Shown here piece after piece: positions 1-7,655 of a stretch of DNA of 11,445 nucleotides; positions within the stretch are counted from its first letter, which is position 1, and each line of letters opens with the position of its first letter. The notes under the pieces were generated by a model. That model did not search any database. It saw nothing but the letters and a program-made list of their open reading frames with translations, and had not been told where the DNA came from. Position numbers and translations under genes: made by a program. Where the stretch lies: the NCBI GenBank assembly GCA_030152675.1, contig JASLIY010000252.1, positions 1-11,445 of the forward strand, in the 5' to 3' direction. This DNA comes from Acinetobacter sp. Its GTDB lineage: Bacteria > Pseudomonadota > Gammaproteobacteria > Pseudomonadales > Moraxellaceae.

Positions 1-31
1 TAGTTTACCCGATTGTTAAAATATAAAACCA

Positions 32-64
32 CATTGAAATTCTATCATTGGTAGTGTTTCAATG
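32..64. repeat. Inverted repeat / hairpin in the pepA leader
   Basis: CATTGAAA (32-39) is the exact reverse complement of TTTCAATG (57-64). Between them CTATC (42-46) can pair with GGTAG (50-54, one G-T pair) around a three-base loop, giving a stem of about 13 pairs with a 2x2 internal loop. It ends about 42 bases before the pepA start. The + side has no T run; the minus side is followed by T-rich sequence, so it could be a weak terminator for a minus-strand transcript or a structured leader. The rest of 1-106 shows no convincing promoter. Confidence 0.45.
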
Positions 65-106
65 GTTTAATGATTCACAACGTTAAAGCAGGTACCAATA
101 CAGCTT

Positions 107-1561
107 ATGAAACTCACCATGAATGTGTCACTCCCTGAAAATAGCGCGAGTGAATATCTGTTAATTTTAGTTGATCAAGATCATATCCCAACAGCAAAAT
201 CTACTTATCAAATCAATGATATAGAGCAAACCTTACAGCTTTCACAATTTAAAGCGGCTTTGGCTGAACATCTTCCACTGTTCGGTAAAATTGCAACACA
301 GCCAAACAGTGCTTTTGTTGGGGTTGAAAATGCCGCTCAACTCAAGGCTGCTAAGTTAGCAAAAATTGCAGAGACTGTGATTAAAAATTCACAAAAAAAA
401 TTCAAACAGATCAGTGTTGATCTCTCGGTTTTACCGCAAGAATTACACTACCTATTCGCACTCAGCTTGACCCAAGCTGCGTATGCTTACGATGCCTACA
501 AATCTAAAAAGAATGAATTTGTCTTAGAACAAATCAACTTAATTTCAAGCACGGCACAACTCAGCAGCGCCGAGATCACACTGATCGAAGCTATGAGCCA
601 AGGGCAAAATTTAGCACGCGATTTGGGTAATTGCCCAGCGAATATTTGTTTCCCTGAATACCTCGCACAGCAAGCAATTGATTTAGCAGCACAGTATCCA
701 GATCTTTTAAAAGTAACCGTTCTCGAAGAAGCCGAACTTGCTGAACTCGGCATGCATGCGTTCTTGGCCGTGAGCAAAGGTTCGGATCGTCCGGGTCGTG
801 TGATTAATATCGAATATCGTGCAGATCTCGATCAAGCACCTATCGTCTTGGTGGGTAAAGGCATTACCTTTGATACCGGTGGTATTTCATTGAAACCTGG
901 CGCAGGCATGGATGAGATGAAGTTCGACATGTGTGGTGCAGCCTCTGTATTGGGTACTCTACGTGCCCTATGCGAAGCCAAACTGCCAATCCATGTGGTC
1001 GGTACCATCGCTGCTGCTGAAAATATGCCATCTGGCCACGCGACCCGCCCGGGCGATATCGTGACCACAATGAGCGGACAAACTGTTGAAATTCTAAATA
1101 CCGATGCTGAAGGTCGTTTGGTGCTGTGTGATGCGTTGACCTATGTCAAACGCTATAACCCTGCCCTCGTGATCGATATTGCAACCCTTACCGGTGCTTG
1201 TGTGGTGGCGATTGGTAAAGTCCTCAGTGGATTGTTCTCACCTGATGATGCCTTGGCTGCTGAGATCACTCAAGCCGGCGAGCAAAGCTTTGACCGCGTC
1301 TGGCGTTTACCGGTGATTGAAGATTATCAAGAACTGCTCAACTCGAATTTTGCGGATATCGGCAACATCGGCAACGGTGGCCCACAAGCTGGTGCAACCA
1401 CAGCCGCATGTTTCCTTGAGCGTTTTACCCGTGACTATCGTTGGGCACATCTCGATATCGCAGGCACAGCCTGGTTATCGGGCGCAGCCAAAGGTTCAAC
1501 TGGACGTCCAGTACCGTTACTGGTGCAGTTTATTGCCAATCGTGCGCAGGCGCATGACTAA
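107..1561 (+). CDS. pepA: Leucyl aminopeptidase PepA (peptidase family M17)
   Basis: Cytosolic di-metal aminopeptidase that removes N-terminal residues from peptides; in E. coli the same family also binds DNA in Xer recombination and carAB control. The 484-residue length is normal for the family. The N-terminal domain (about 1-150) is variable. The catalytic domain carries [11 protein letters not shown] (249-259) and the signature NTDAEGRL (331-338). Metal ligands expected from E. coli PepA fall at K251, D256, D274, D333 and E335, with the catalytic pair K263 and R337, all at a constant offset, so the enzyme should be active. The start at 107 has only a weak ribosome site (AGG about 14 bases upstream); Met5 at 119 is possible but no better. 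holC follows after 5 bases, so the two are probably cotranscribed. The pepA-holC pairing is common in gamma-proteobacteria. Confidence 0.97.
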   Translation: MKLTMNVSLPENSASEYLLILVDQDHIPTAKSTYQINDIEQTLQLSQFKAALAEHLPLFGKIATQPNSAFVGVENAAQLKAAKLAKIAETVIKNSQKKFKQISVDLSVLPQELHYLFALSLTQAAYAYDAYKSKKNEFVLEQINLISSTAQLSSAEITLIEAMSQGQNLARDLGNCPANICFPEYLAQQAIDLAAQYPDLLKVTVLEEAELAELGMHAFLAVSKGSDRPGRVINIEYRADLDQAPIVLVGKGITFDTGGISLKPGAGMDEMKFDMCGAASVLGTLRALCEAKLPIHVVGTIAAAENMPSGHATRPGDIVTTMSGQTVEILNTDAEGRLVLCDALTYVKRYNPALVIDIATLTGACVVAIGKVLSGLFSPDDALAAEITQAGEQSFDRVWRLPVIEDYQELLNSNFADIGNIGNGGPQAGATTAACFLERFTRDYRWAHLDIAGTAWLSGAAKGSTGRPVPLLVQFIANRAQAHD

Positions 1562-1566
1562 AACAC

Positions 1567-1974
1567 ATGACAAAAATCAGCTTTTATCTGTTTGAGAAAA
1601 GCGCAGAACGGCAAGTCGAAAGTACTTGCCGTTTATGTCGTAAAATCCTACGCCAACCGGCCAAGATTTGGCTGCATTGTCCTGATCCAGCCTTGCAACA
1701 GCAACTTGATCAGCAACTGTGGCAGTTTGACCCAAGTAGCTTTCTCGCGCATGGCATTGATCATACTGAGGCGCCGATTTGTATTTCTGCGCACTTGCCT
1801 GAGCATGGAGAGTGGATTGTGTTTAATTTTAACAATCAATCACTTGAACAAATGAGCCAATTTAGTCACATTATTGAAATTATTGAAAACCACGAAGCTG
1901 CCAAAGTCGTTGGGCGAGAAAAGTTTAAAACTTATCGCCGCCAAGGACGACAGCCTCAGACCTTTAAGCTTTAA
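1567..1974 (+). CDS. holC: DNA polymerase III chi subunit HolC
   Basis: Chi is the clamp-loader accessory subunit that, with psi, links the replicase to single-strand binding protein. The 135-residue protein is slightly shorter than E. coli chi (147). It shows the family's N-terminal beta strand (ISFYLFEK, residues 4-11), a Rossmann-like core containing KIWLHCPD (33-40), and the typical C-terminal patch of form REKFKTYRRQGR (about 117-128), matching the RE(R/K)YKAYR element of E. coli chi. The start lies 5 bases after the pepA stop and lacks a clear ribosome site, which suggests translational coupling to pepA. The usual downstream partner valS is absent; a coiled-coil gene follows instead. 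Confidence 0.9.
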   Translation: MTKISFYLFEKSAERQVESTCRLCRKILRQPAKIWLHCPDPALQQQLDQQLWQFDPSSFLAHGIDHTEAPICISAHLPEHGEWIVFNFNNQSLEQMSQFSHIIEIIENHEAAKVVGREKFKTYRRQGRQPQTFKL

Positions 1975-2022
1975 CTCTCGTCAGTTTCAGCTTGAGCTTT
2001 TAGTTTTAAATCTCAGCTTTAG

Positions 2023-2050
2023 ACTCAGGCACTGATCCGTGCTTGAGTTT
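2023..2050 (+). terminator. Probable weak terminator after holC
   Basis: ACTCAGGCAC (2023-2032) pairs with GTGCTTGAGT (2039-2048) around a six-base loop, with one G-T pair, and is followed by only two or three T. It lies 49 bases after the holC stop. The short T run means partial read-through into the next gene is likely. The stem also covers the GTG at 2039, which argues against that codon being a start. Confidence 0.45.
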
Positions 2051-2101
2051 GGCTATTTACTCCAGTTTCACCATCAACTGATCTTTCATGGGAGATGCAT
2101 C

Positions 2102-2707
2102 GTGGCATTAAATGTCGGTCAAAATTTTAAAAAACGTTGGCTGGATGCTCCCGAAGCAGTACGTCAATCTTTTCGTGACGAGCTGATGCGGATCTGCGAT
2201 CTGCTCACGCCCGAATCTAATGTCAATCAGTGGTTGGATCACGACCAACGCGCCATGCAAATCGCACAACTCAATGTAGAACAAGCCTATGCACAGCTCA
2301 AGGCCGAACTGATTGAAGCCGCTCGACTGCGCAAGCAATTGGCACTAGAAAAATCCTTGTCTGAAAAGCGGGCTCAACAACAGGCCTATGCGGAGCAGTT
2401 ACTCCAAGATGAAGCACAACAGTTCCAAGCCCAAACGCAATCGCTAAGTGTTTTACGCCAAAGTATTGAACAAGATACGCGAGAATACAGCGCCCGTTAT
2501 GAGGCCAATCCTTCCCCAGCCGAGAACAACCGTTTGAATGCCGCAGCGCATCTCGACCTGACTGCGGATCTCGACAGTATTCGACTACGCCTCGAACTCG
2601 AAGCCGAGAGCATGATCGACCAGTCTGTTCAACAGTTTAAAGAAAGATTACAGCACGCTGCCCAAGAAGAAATTGAATATATTCTTAAACAAAATCACGA
2701 TTTATAA
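2102..2707 (+). CDS. Uncharacterised coiled-coil protein
   Basis: A 201-residue, highly charged, Gln/Glu/Ala/Leu-rich protein with no signal peptide or membrane segment, so presumably cytosolic. Residues about 52-130 and 155-195 look like long amphipathic helices or coiled coil, separated by a Pro/Asn-containing break (about 135-146, around NPSPAENN). The N-terminus (about 1-50, containing FKKRWLDAPE) looks globular. I recognise it only as a hypothetical protein found beside holC in Acinetobacter. The start is the GTG at 2102: GGGAG at 2090-2094 sits 7 bases upstream. The longer GTG start at 2039 lies in a hairpin and adds 21 residues unlike the rest. Function is not predictable; a scaffold or nucleoid-related role would be a guess. 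Confidence 0.8.
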   Translation: MALNVGQNFKKRWLDAPEAVRQSFRDELMRICDLLTPESNVNQWLDHDQRAMQIAQLNVEQAYAQLKAELIEAARLRKQLALEKSLSEKRAQQQAYAEQLLQDEAQQFQAQTQSLSVLRQSIEQDTREYSARYEANPSPAENNRLNAAAHLDLTADLDSIRLRLELEAESMIDQSVQQFKERLQHAAQEEIEYILKQNHDL

Positions 2708-2743
2708 AGAGACTGTCAACCTAAGCATGAAGCAAATTCGGCC

Positions 2744-2775
2744 TGTCACATCACTGACATAATCATGTCACATCA
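2744..2775. repeat. Direct and inverted repeats, operator-like
   Basis: The 10-mer TGTCACATCA occurs at 2744-2753 and again at 2766-2775, start to start 22 bases, about two helical turns. Between and overlapping them is a perfect palindrome TGACAT-N4-ATGTCA at 2755-2770. This looks like a paired protein-binding site upstream of the small gene at 2852, but the regulator is unknown. Confidence 0.4.
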
Positions 2776-2784
2776 TAGCCGACA

Positions 2785-2820
2785 GCGTTTATAGCGAGAT
2801 GAAAATCTTGGCTATAACGC
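2785..2820. other. Long stem-loop with GAAA tetraloop
   Basis: GCGTTTATAGC (2785-2795) pairs with GCTATAACGC (2811-2820) with one bulged T. Inside, GAGAT (2796-2800) pairs with ATCTT (2805-2809, one G-T) closed by GAAA. The total is about 15 pairs with two bulges. No T run follows on + (2821-2840 is only moderately T-rich), so it is either an imperfect terminator of the coiled-coil gene or a structured leader ending 31 bases before the small gene. Confidence 0.5.
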
Positions 2821-2851
2821 CCTTAAGCCTTTAATCTTTAGGATGAAAAAA

Positions 2852-3070
2852 ATGAATGTATTGGATCAAATCTCAAACCAAATCTTGGCACTCAAGTCTG
2901 GTGAGAGATGGACGATTTCAGCTTATGATTTATTTTTAAGTCGGGCTGATTTTCAATGTATTTCTGTATTTCTCAGTCGTGAATCCGAAAAAGGACTTTT
3001 TTCAATCGATCTCCCGCACGAACTTTGCAATTGGTTTGAGCGAACATCATTCACCATCACTAAGCTCTAA
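2852..3070 (+). CDS. Small hypothetical protein, 72 residues
   Basis: I do not recognise this protein. It begins MNVLDQISNQILAL and contains a Trp-based motif GERWTIS (about 17-23) and a Cys/Trp segment LCNWFERTSF near the C-terminus. There is no signal peptide or membrane segment. The start at 2852 is chosen because AGGAT (2840-2844) lies 7 bases upstream; the ATG at 2843 overlaps that same ribosome site and is unlikely. The good ribosome site and structured leader support a real gene. It stands alone: convergent with the DedA gene on the right and separated from the coiled-coil gene by 144 repeat-rich bases. Confidence 0.6.
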   Translation: MNVLDQISNQILALKSGERWTISAYDLFLSRADFQCISVFLSRESEKGLFSIDLPHELCNWFERTSFTITKL

Positions 3071-3126
3071 ACGCTTGCAGTTCTCTTTATCTCAGTCCTG
3101 AGTCCTGAGCACCAAGTTTTAAGTGC

Positions 3127-3159
3127 AAAAATGCAAAGAGCCCAAGTCATTTGGGCTCT
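3127..3159 (-). terminator. Intrinsic terminator of the DedA gene
   Basis: A perfect 9-pair stem AGAGCCCAA (3137-3145) / TTGGGCTCT (3151-3159) with a five-base loop is followed on the minus strand by TTGCATTTTT. It lies 66 bases beyond the DedA stop. The + side is followed by A-rich sequence, so it serves mainly the minus strand. The rest of 3071-3224 holds only a short tandem repeat of AGTCCTG near 3094-3107. Confidence 0.75.
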
Positions 3160-3224
3160 AAAAACACGATCTAAAAATATGAAACGTTAAAGGCATGCAT
3201 TAAAACAAAAATCAGGGCAGCGCA

Positions 3225-3770
3225 TTAAATTGCATTGATCACCACAGAAGCTAAATTGCCAAGACCAAAACCAATACATAGCAATAAGCTAATCCAAATC
3301 CAGCCACCAATCACGTTATAAAACATGAAGCTACCGTAATTCATCCGCCCTGAGCCCGCAGCAAAAGGTGCAAATGAACGTACAAAGGGAATAAAGCGTG
3401 CGACTAAAATGGTTTTTCCGCCGTGTTTTTCAAAATAATAGTTGGTTTTGGCAATATATTCCGGCTTAAACCAGCGAGTATGTTGATTGAAAAACTTAAT
3501 TCCCAAAATACGTCCAGTATAATAATTTACTGAATAACCCAAGATGCACGCGACAATCAGCACAATTCCCATATAGTGCAAATGCACATTATCTGCGGTC
3601 GAGCACAGTGCTCCGATCGCAAGCAGTAGACTATCGCCAGGCAAGAAAAACATAAACACTGAGCCTGTTTCAGCGAAAATAATCAAAAATAAAATGGCGT
3701 AGATCCATAGCCCATAATTCTCGAGAAGATTAGGTAACATCTGTTCCATATGCAGCAAAAAATCCATCAT
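3225..3770 (-). CDS. DedA-family inner-membrane protein
   Basis: Polytopic membrane protein of the DedA/SNARE-associated family, members of which act in lipid-carrier (undecaprenyl phosphate) or phospholipid flipping and support proton-motive-force homeostasis and antimicrobial resistance. The 181-residue protein shows hydrophobic segments at about 22-33, 47-56, 67-83, 120-140 and 150-177. The signature FFLPGDSLLL (41-50) is present. Acidic residues E34 and D46 and arginines R125 and R131 have exactly the spacing of the essential E39, D51, R130 and R136 of E. coli YqjA. The start is ATG 3770: AGGA at 3781-3778 is 7 bases upstream, whereas GTG 3776 overlaps the ribosome site region. It lies downstream of the ribE terminator, so it probably has its own promoter, which I could not place. 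Which DedA paralogue this is cannot be decided. Confidence 0.92.
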   Translation of the reverse strand: MMDFLLHMEQMLPNLLENYGLWIYAILFLIIFAETGSVFMFFLPGDSLLLAIGALCSTADNVHLHYMGIVLIVACILGYSVNYYTGRILGIKFFNQHTRWFKPEYIAKTNYYFEKHGGKTILVARFIPFVRSFAPFAAGSGRMNYGSFMFYNVIGGWIWISLLLCIGFGLGNLASVVINAI

Positions 3771-3822
3771 TGCCACATCCTCATTTCAAACTTTTTCATC
3801 GTTTTCGGATCTCAGAGCATGA

Positions 3823-3855
3823 TAAAAAACAGCCTCATTGTATATGAGGCTGTTT
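3823..3855 (-). terminator. Strong intrinsic terminator after ribE
   Basis: A perfect 12-pair stem AAACAGCCTCAT (3827-3838) / ATGAGGCTGTTT (3844-3855) with a five-base loop is followed on the minus strand by an unbroken T run. It begins 15 bases after the ribE stop and ends the nrdR-ribD-methyltransferase-ribE transcript, separating it from the DedA gene. Confidence 0.9.
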
Positions 3856-3870
3856 ACATTCTACGTTTTT

Positions 3871-4530
3871 TTACTTTAAGAAGCCATTTTCAGCCAAAAA
3901 TTCCATACTTAACTTGGACTGCGGTTCAGGTTCTGCGGCCCGATCACCGAGTAATAAGCGTTCAATATAGCGTGCCAAGACATCCACTTCGATATTGACC
4001 GCGGTGCCCACTTTCCATGTGGAGACATTGGTTCGTTCGGCACTGTGTGGAATCACATTCAAGCTCAAGACATGACCACGCAAATGGTTAATGGTTAAAC
4101 TAATGCCATCAATGGTGACTGAACCTTTCTCTGCCAGATACTTGGCAATATTTTTCGGTGCGGTCACTTCAAAATAAATCGAACGCGCATCTTTACGTAA
4201 GAGGCTAATGCTACCGACCGTATCCACATGCCCACTGACGATATGCCCACCAAAACGGGTGGTCGGCAGCATGGCCTTCTCAACGTTGACCGTCTGACCC
4301 ACCGCCCACTGCCCCATCGTGGTACGACTTAAACTTTCCAATGAAACATCAGCGGCATACCAATGCGTGCCCCACTCCACCACAGTTAAGCAGATCCCAT
4401 TGGTGGCGATTGAGTCACCCAGATGGACATCAGACAAATCCAGTGGCGTCTGGATACGCACGCGTACATCCCCACCAATTCGCTGTAAACTCTCAACTTT
4501 ACCTATACTTTCAATGATGCCCGTAAACAT
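3871..4530 (-). CDS. ribE: Riboflavin synthase alpha chain
   Basis: Catalyses dismutation of two 6,7-dimethyl-8-ribityllumazine molecules to riboflavin, the last step of the pathway. The 219-residue length fits the family. The canonical N-terminus MFTGIIE fixes the start at 4530. Two lumazine-binding barrels can be followed: the first has GDSIATNGICLTV (38-50), the second GGHIVSGHVDT (94-104) and DGISLTIN (141-148), the last matching the SLT segment at the active site of E. coli riboflavin synthase. The C-terminal tail after about 195 is longer than in E. coli. It is the last gene of the minus-strand operon, 118 bases after the methyltransferase stop. A GTG start at 4566 would add 12 residues and is unlikely. 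Some annotations name this gene ribC. Confidence 0.95.
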   Translation of the reverse strand: MFTGIIESIGKVESLQRIGGDVRVRIQTPLDLSDVHLGDSIATNGICLTVVEWGTHWYAADVSLESLSRTTMGQWAVGQTVNVEKAMLPTTRFGGHIVSGHVDTVGSISLLRKDARSIYFEVTAPKNIAKYLAEKGSVTIDGISLTINHLRGHVLSLNVIPHSAERTNVSTWKVGTAVNIEVDVLARYIERLLLGDRAAEPEPQSKLSMEFLAENGFLK

Positions 4531-4602
4531 ATGCTGGATCTCGTTACTGTCGTCTGACCGGCTCACTTCAGGTCGGTCTTTGTCTGCTCTGCGTTTAAGT
4601 GC

Positions 4603-4626
4603 TGCCGTCCTATCTTAGCGACGGCA
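4603..4626 (-). other. Hairpin between the methyltransferase and ribE
   Basis: TGCCGTC (4603-4609) pairs with GACGGCA (4620-4626) around a ten-base loop, GC-rich, with no T run on either side. It lies 22 bases after the methyltransferase stop and 72 bases before the ribE start. It may be a transcript-processing or stabilising structure. The 118-base gap holds no gene and no FMN riboswitch that I can see. Confidence 0.35.
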
Positions 4627-4648
4627 TCGGTCACTCATCCTACGGTGC

Positions 4649-5947
4649 TTACCACAATGCCAGTTGAGTACTGACCCCCGAAGTATCGACACCACCTAAT
4701 TCGGCAGAATGATACAGTTGCCCAAGTAGTTGACGCAATGTCGGACCTGATTTGCTATGGGTATCGGTAATCACAATAAACTCCAATACGCGTGCCCGTT
4801 CAGACTGACGCTGTTTACTGACCCGATAACGTGGCACGTCTTGTGTCAGCAACGTCACTTTACCGCGCTGCAAATTGGCTTTGAGCAAATCTTTGGCTTC
4901 GATATTTCCATCTGTCGAATAGCTGGTCAAAATATAACGTGCATTAATCGTGGAGAGCAATGTCTCATATGCTTCTTGGGCATATTTAGAAGAGTTATAT
5001 TGGCTCGGTCTTTCTTTGCGCCAAGCACGGTCAATCCCACTCTTAAAGCCTTTGGTATCCGGTGTCGGCAAATCAACTTGATCCCAAAGGGTTAACGAAT
5101 TTAAAACGTGATAATTACTGCTATAAGCATGCTGGTTATACGGTGGATCTAAATACGCCACATCGACCTCAAAACCACTCATTTGATTGGCCAAATGCTG
5201 CGCATCCACACACCACATTTCAGCCATCGGCTGCTGTATTTTCTGCGACTCACCCGCGCAGAACAAACTCGGCGTCAGTTGCAGTTGCGATTCGATACGT
5301 TCCAAGGCCGTTTGGGTCTTACCGCCCCAGCCCTGATGGAAACTTTTAAATACACCACTGGTATTGCTGACAAAACTGGCTGAATACAACAGCGGTGCCA
5401 ACAATGCACTCATCTCTACATCATCAATCGCACCTTGCGCTTGCCAAGTTGCGATCTGCTGACGAATCGCATCAATGCGCATGCCATTACGACGTTTAAA
5501 GAATAAGCGGTCACGACTTGGATCATAAAGTTCATCATTGCGTGGGCAGAGATTATGCGTCACCCAACCTTTGACTTCTGGCAAACGATTGAGATAGTCG
5601 ATGGCTTTTTGATAGCCCCCGAGCTCTTTAAATGCTGGCGCAGTCGGACTGGCCAAGATTGCATGATTGAGCGCGTGACTATATGGCTCCCAGTCATTGG
5701 CGATGACACGATAGCCATGCTGACGTGCCAAACGCGACACCACACCACTGCCTGCAAAAAAATCAGCAAAGATGGGCGCACGATTGGCCCCTGTACCCAA
5801 GGTACCCGTCATTTCCAAAGCTTCTAAAATCAAATGCAGCAATCGGCGTTTATTGCCGAGATAAGGCACCAACTGATGGAAAAGATATTCATCTGTCGTC
5901 CGTGCAGCATGACGACGCTTGTGATAAACCGTTGACTCTAAACTCAT
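4649..5947 (-). CDS. aamA: Orphan DNA N6-adenine methyltransferase, AamA-like
   Basis: Transfers methyl from S-adenosylmethionine to adenine in DNA. The motif order is X-I-IV, as in D12-class (Dam-like) enzymes: motif X VPYLGNKRR (27-35), motif I FADFFAGSG (60-68), an acidic ND at 84-85, and motif IV DPPY (267-270) within YLDPPYNQHAYS. The 432-residue length is well above Dam (278), leaving about 180 residues between motifs I and IV for target recognition. No endonuclease gene lies nearby, so it is an orphan regulator type. From memory, A. baumannii AamA (A1S_0222) is an adenine methyltransferase shown to act at GAATTC and affecting motility; I assign this gene to it by family, size and probable location, not by alignment. 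The ATG overlaps the ribD stop as ATGA (5947-5944), implying coupled translation. Confidence 0.85.
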   Translation of the reverse strand: MSLESTVYHKRRHAARTTDEYLFHQLVPYLGNKRRLLHLILEALEMTGTLGTGANRAPIFADFFAGSGVVSRLARQHGYRVIANDWEPYSHALNHAILASPTAPAFKELGGYQKAIDYLNRLPEVKGWVTHNLCPRNDELYDPSRDRLFFKRRNGMRIDAIRQQIATWQAQGAIDDVEMSALLAPLLYSASFVSNTSGVFKSFHQGWGGKTQTALERIESQLQLTPSLFCAGESQKIQQPMAEMWCVDAQHLANQMSGFEVDVAYLDPPYNQHAYSSNYHVLNSLTLWDQVDLPTPDTKGFKSGIDRAWRKERPSQYNSSKYAQEAYETLLSTINARYILTSYSTDGNIEAKDLLKANLQRGKVTLLTQDVPRYRVSKQRQSERARVLEFIVITDTHSKSGPTLRQLLGQLYHSAELGGVDTSGVSTQLALW

Positions 5948-7128
5948 ACTGACTCTTGCATCGGAATTAGTCTTAAACGCAAGTCATCACCCAATTGGAC
6001 AACATCTTGTAACTTAAAACGAAATTGTTCTGCCATGTGATTCAAATCTGCGCTGAACATTGCTCGTGCGGATTGACCTAAAAAAGTGGGGGCAACATAA
6101 CTGATCATTTGATCCACCAAGTGCTGTTGCAACAATGTACTAGAAAGCGTTGCACCGGCCTCGACCAAAATATCATACAGTTGAAATGCTTTACATAAAT
6201 GACGCAACAAAGCCTCTAAGTCCATGATCGGCAACTGTACCACGCCAAGATCAGCCAAGTCCTGACGATAAGGCCCCATGACCATCACCGTGTCAGGCTG
6301 TTGTAATATTTTAGCGTCCAGCGGCAATCTGCCCTGACGATCCAAAATCACCCGTTTCGGCTGTACCACGGCATCAATGTTCATCGAAGCATTGATCTCA
6401 GCCGCTTGTGGTGGTAACTGACGGACGTTGAGCAGGCAGTCATCCGCCAAAATCGTATCAATGCCCGTGATCACTGCGGCTGAAATTGCGCGCCAGTGCT
6501 GCACATCTAAACGGGCTGCTGGACCAGTAATCCACTTTGACTCACCAGAGGCCATCGCCGTGCGACCATCTAAACTCGACGCAATTTTCAGGCGCACATA
6601 CGGCATCCCAGTGGCCATGGCTTTTAAAAAACCAAGATTCAGCTGTGCCGCTTGCGTTTCACACACCCCTTGTTCAACCTCGATCCCTGCATCACGTAAA
6701 ATCTGAATGCCCTGACCAGCCACCAAAGGATTGGGATCATGACAGGCCACCACCACTCGGCGAACCCCCGCCTCGACCAAGCCCAAAGCACAGGGTGGCG
6801 TACGGCCATAGTGTGCACAAGGTTCTAAGGTCACATAGGCGGTCGCACCCTGCGCGGATTCACCCGCTTGACGCAAGGCAAAGACTTCGGCATGTGGTTG
6901 CCCGGCTCGCGGGTGAAAGCCCTCTGCCAGTAACTGTTGGTCTTTGACGATCACGCAGCCGACTTGTGGGTTGGGTTTGGTCGAGTACTGACCGCGATGC
7001 GCCAAGGCAATCGCATGTTGCATCCAATATTGATCAATAGTCGCCTGATCGGTTACAGGCTGATCGGATCCTGAGCTCAGCATGTGCGCACCTGAACGTG
7101 AAGAATGGATAGTGTTGATCTCAGTCAT
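5944..7128 (-). CDS. ribD: Bifunctional riboflavin deaminase/reductase RibD
   Basis: Carries out deamination of diaminohydroxyphosphoribosylaminopyrimidine and then side-chain reduction in riboflavin synthesis. Taken from ATG 7128 it has 394 residues. The N-terminal cytidine-deaminase-type domain has zinc ligands H79 and E81 (in HAEVFALRQ), C104 and C113 (in [13 protein letters not shown]). The C-terminal reductase domain begins about 176 with [13 protein letters not shown] and has [10 protein letters not shown] (221-230). The start is uncertain: ATG 7128 overlaps the end of nrdR by 8 bases and gives MTEIN; ATG 7083 has a better ribosome site (AGGT 6 bases upstream) and lies closer to the conserved QYWMQ. 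A longer start at 7227 lies inside nrdR and is rejected. The residues before QYWMQ look longer than in the A. baumannii protein I remember. Confidence 0.95.
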   Translation of the reverse strand: MTEINTIHSSRSGAHMLSSGSDQPVTDQATIDQYWMQHAIALAHRGQYSTKPNPQVGCVIVKDQQLLAEGFHPRAGQPHAEVFALRQAGESAQGATAYVTLEPCAHYGRTPPCALGLVEAGVRRVVVACHDPNPLVAGQGIQILRDAGIEVEQGVCETQAAQLNLGFLKAMATGMPYVRLKIASSLDGRTAMASGESKWITGPAARLDVQHWRAISAAVITGIDTILADDCLLNVRQLPPQAAEINASMNIDAVVQPKRVILDRQGRLPLDAKILQQPDTVMVMGPYRQDLADLGVVQLPIMDLEALLRHLCKAFQLYDILVEAGATLSSTLLQQHLVDQMISYVAPTFLGQSARAMFSADLNHMAEQFRFKLQDVVQLGDDLRLRLIPMQESV

Positions 7129-7576
7129 GTTGCAGCATCTGCTCGATCTGACGTCGAAAAGCATCCACATCTTGAAAATCTTGATAGACCGATGCAAAGC
7201 GCACATAAGCGACATGATCGAGTGCAAACAAAGCTTTCATGACAATCTCGCCAATACGGATTGACTTGACATCACGCTCGCCTAAACGGCGAATTTTGAG
7301 TTGGATATCGCTAAGCGCACTTTCGATTTGTTCTTGGGTGATCGGACGTTTTTGTAATGCATGCATCAAAGAACGACGTAATTTTTCTTCATCGAAGGGT
7401 TCGTTCTTACCGTTCGATTTAATCACACGCGGCATCACCATTTCATAACTTTCAAAGGTGGTAAAACGCTCACCGCAGCTTAGACATTCACGGCGTCGAC
7501 GAATTTGACTCCCCGCAGCGGCTAAACGTGAGTCAATCACTTTACTATCAGCGACGTTACAAAATGGACAATGCAT
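7121..7576 (-). CDS. nrdR: Transcriptional repressor NrdR
   Basis: Represses ribonucleotide reductase genes when its nucleotide-binding domain is loaded with dATP/ATP. The 151 residues are the standard length. The zinc ribbon has C3, C6, C31 and C34 with the basic helix IRRRRE (25-30); the ATP-cone domain covers about 49-139 (from [14 protein letters not shown]). The start begins MHCPFC as in nearly all NrdR proteins, but it has no evident ribosome site. It is the first gene of the operon with ribD, as in many gamma-proteobacteria. An NrdR-box-like palindrome lies about 110 bases upstream at 7684-7699, but beyond the amtB terminator. Confidence 0.97.
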   Translation of the reverse strand: MHCPFCNVADSKVIDSRLAAAGSQIRRRRECLSCGERFTTFESYEMVMPRVIKSNGKNEPFDEEKLRRSLMHALQKRPITQEQIESALSDIQLKIRRLGERDVKSIRIGEIVMKALFALDHVAYVRFASVYQDFQDVDAFRRQIEQMLQHD

Positions 7577-7607
7577 ACAGTGAAACTGAATAAATGGAAA
7601 GGATGCT

Positions 7608-7636
7608 AGTTTAGCAAAAAATTATCATCATGTTGA
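7608..7636 (-). promoter_or_regulatory. Candidate sigma-70 promoter of the nrdR operon
   Basis: On the minus strand TCAACA (7636-7631, 4 of 6 to consensus), a 17-base spacer and an extended -10 TGC-TAAACT (-10 hexamer 7613-7608) lie between the amtB terminator and nrdR. Transcription would start near 7601, leaving a leader of about 25 bases. The match is moderate and made by eye. Confidence 0.35.
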
Positions 7637-7655
7637 GGTTTAACGCTAGATATGG

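Noticed and set aside
496..777. Minus-strand open frame inside pepA
   Set aside because: It is antisense to a conserved enzyme, has no family resemblance and no ribosome site; a shadow frame.
2039..2101. Upstream GTG extension of the coiled-coil protein by 21 residues
   Set aside because: The GTG lies inside the hairpin after holC, and a good ribosome site (GGGAG at 2090-2094) supports the GTG at 2102.
3094..3107. Tandem AGTCCTG repeat as a mobile-element or array remnant
   Set aside because: Only two 7-base units, fully explicable by chance in a short spacer.
4531..4566. Twelve-residue N-terminal extension of riboflavin synthase from GTG 4566
   Set aside because: The family begins MFTGI almost without exception, which places the start at 4530.
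4531..4648. FMN riboswitch ahead of ribE
   Set aside because: The gap is short, holds one simple hairpin and lacks the multi-stem conserved core of an RFN element.
4649..5947. Restriction-modification system
   Set aside because: Only a methyltransferase is present; neighbours on both sides are riboflavin genes and no endonuclease, specificity subunit or mobility gene is seen.
7129..7227. RibD start at 7227
   Set aside because: It would run 107 bases into nrdR and adds residues unlike any RibD.
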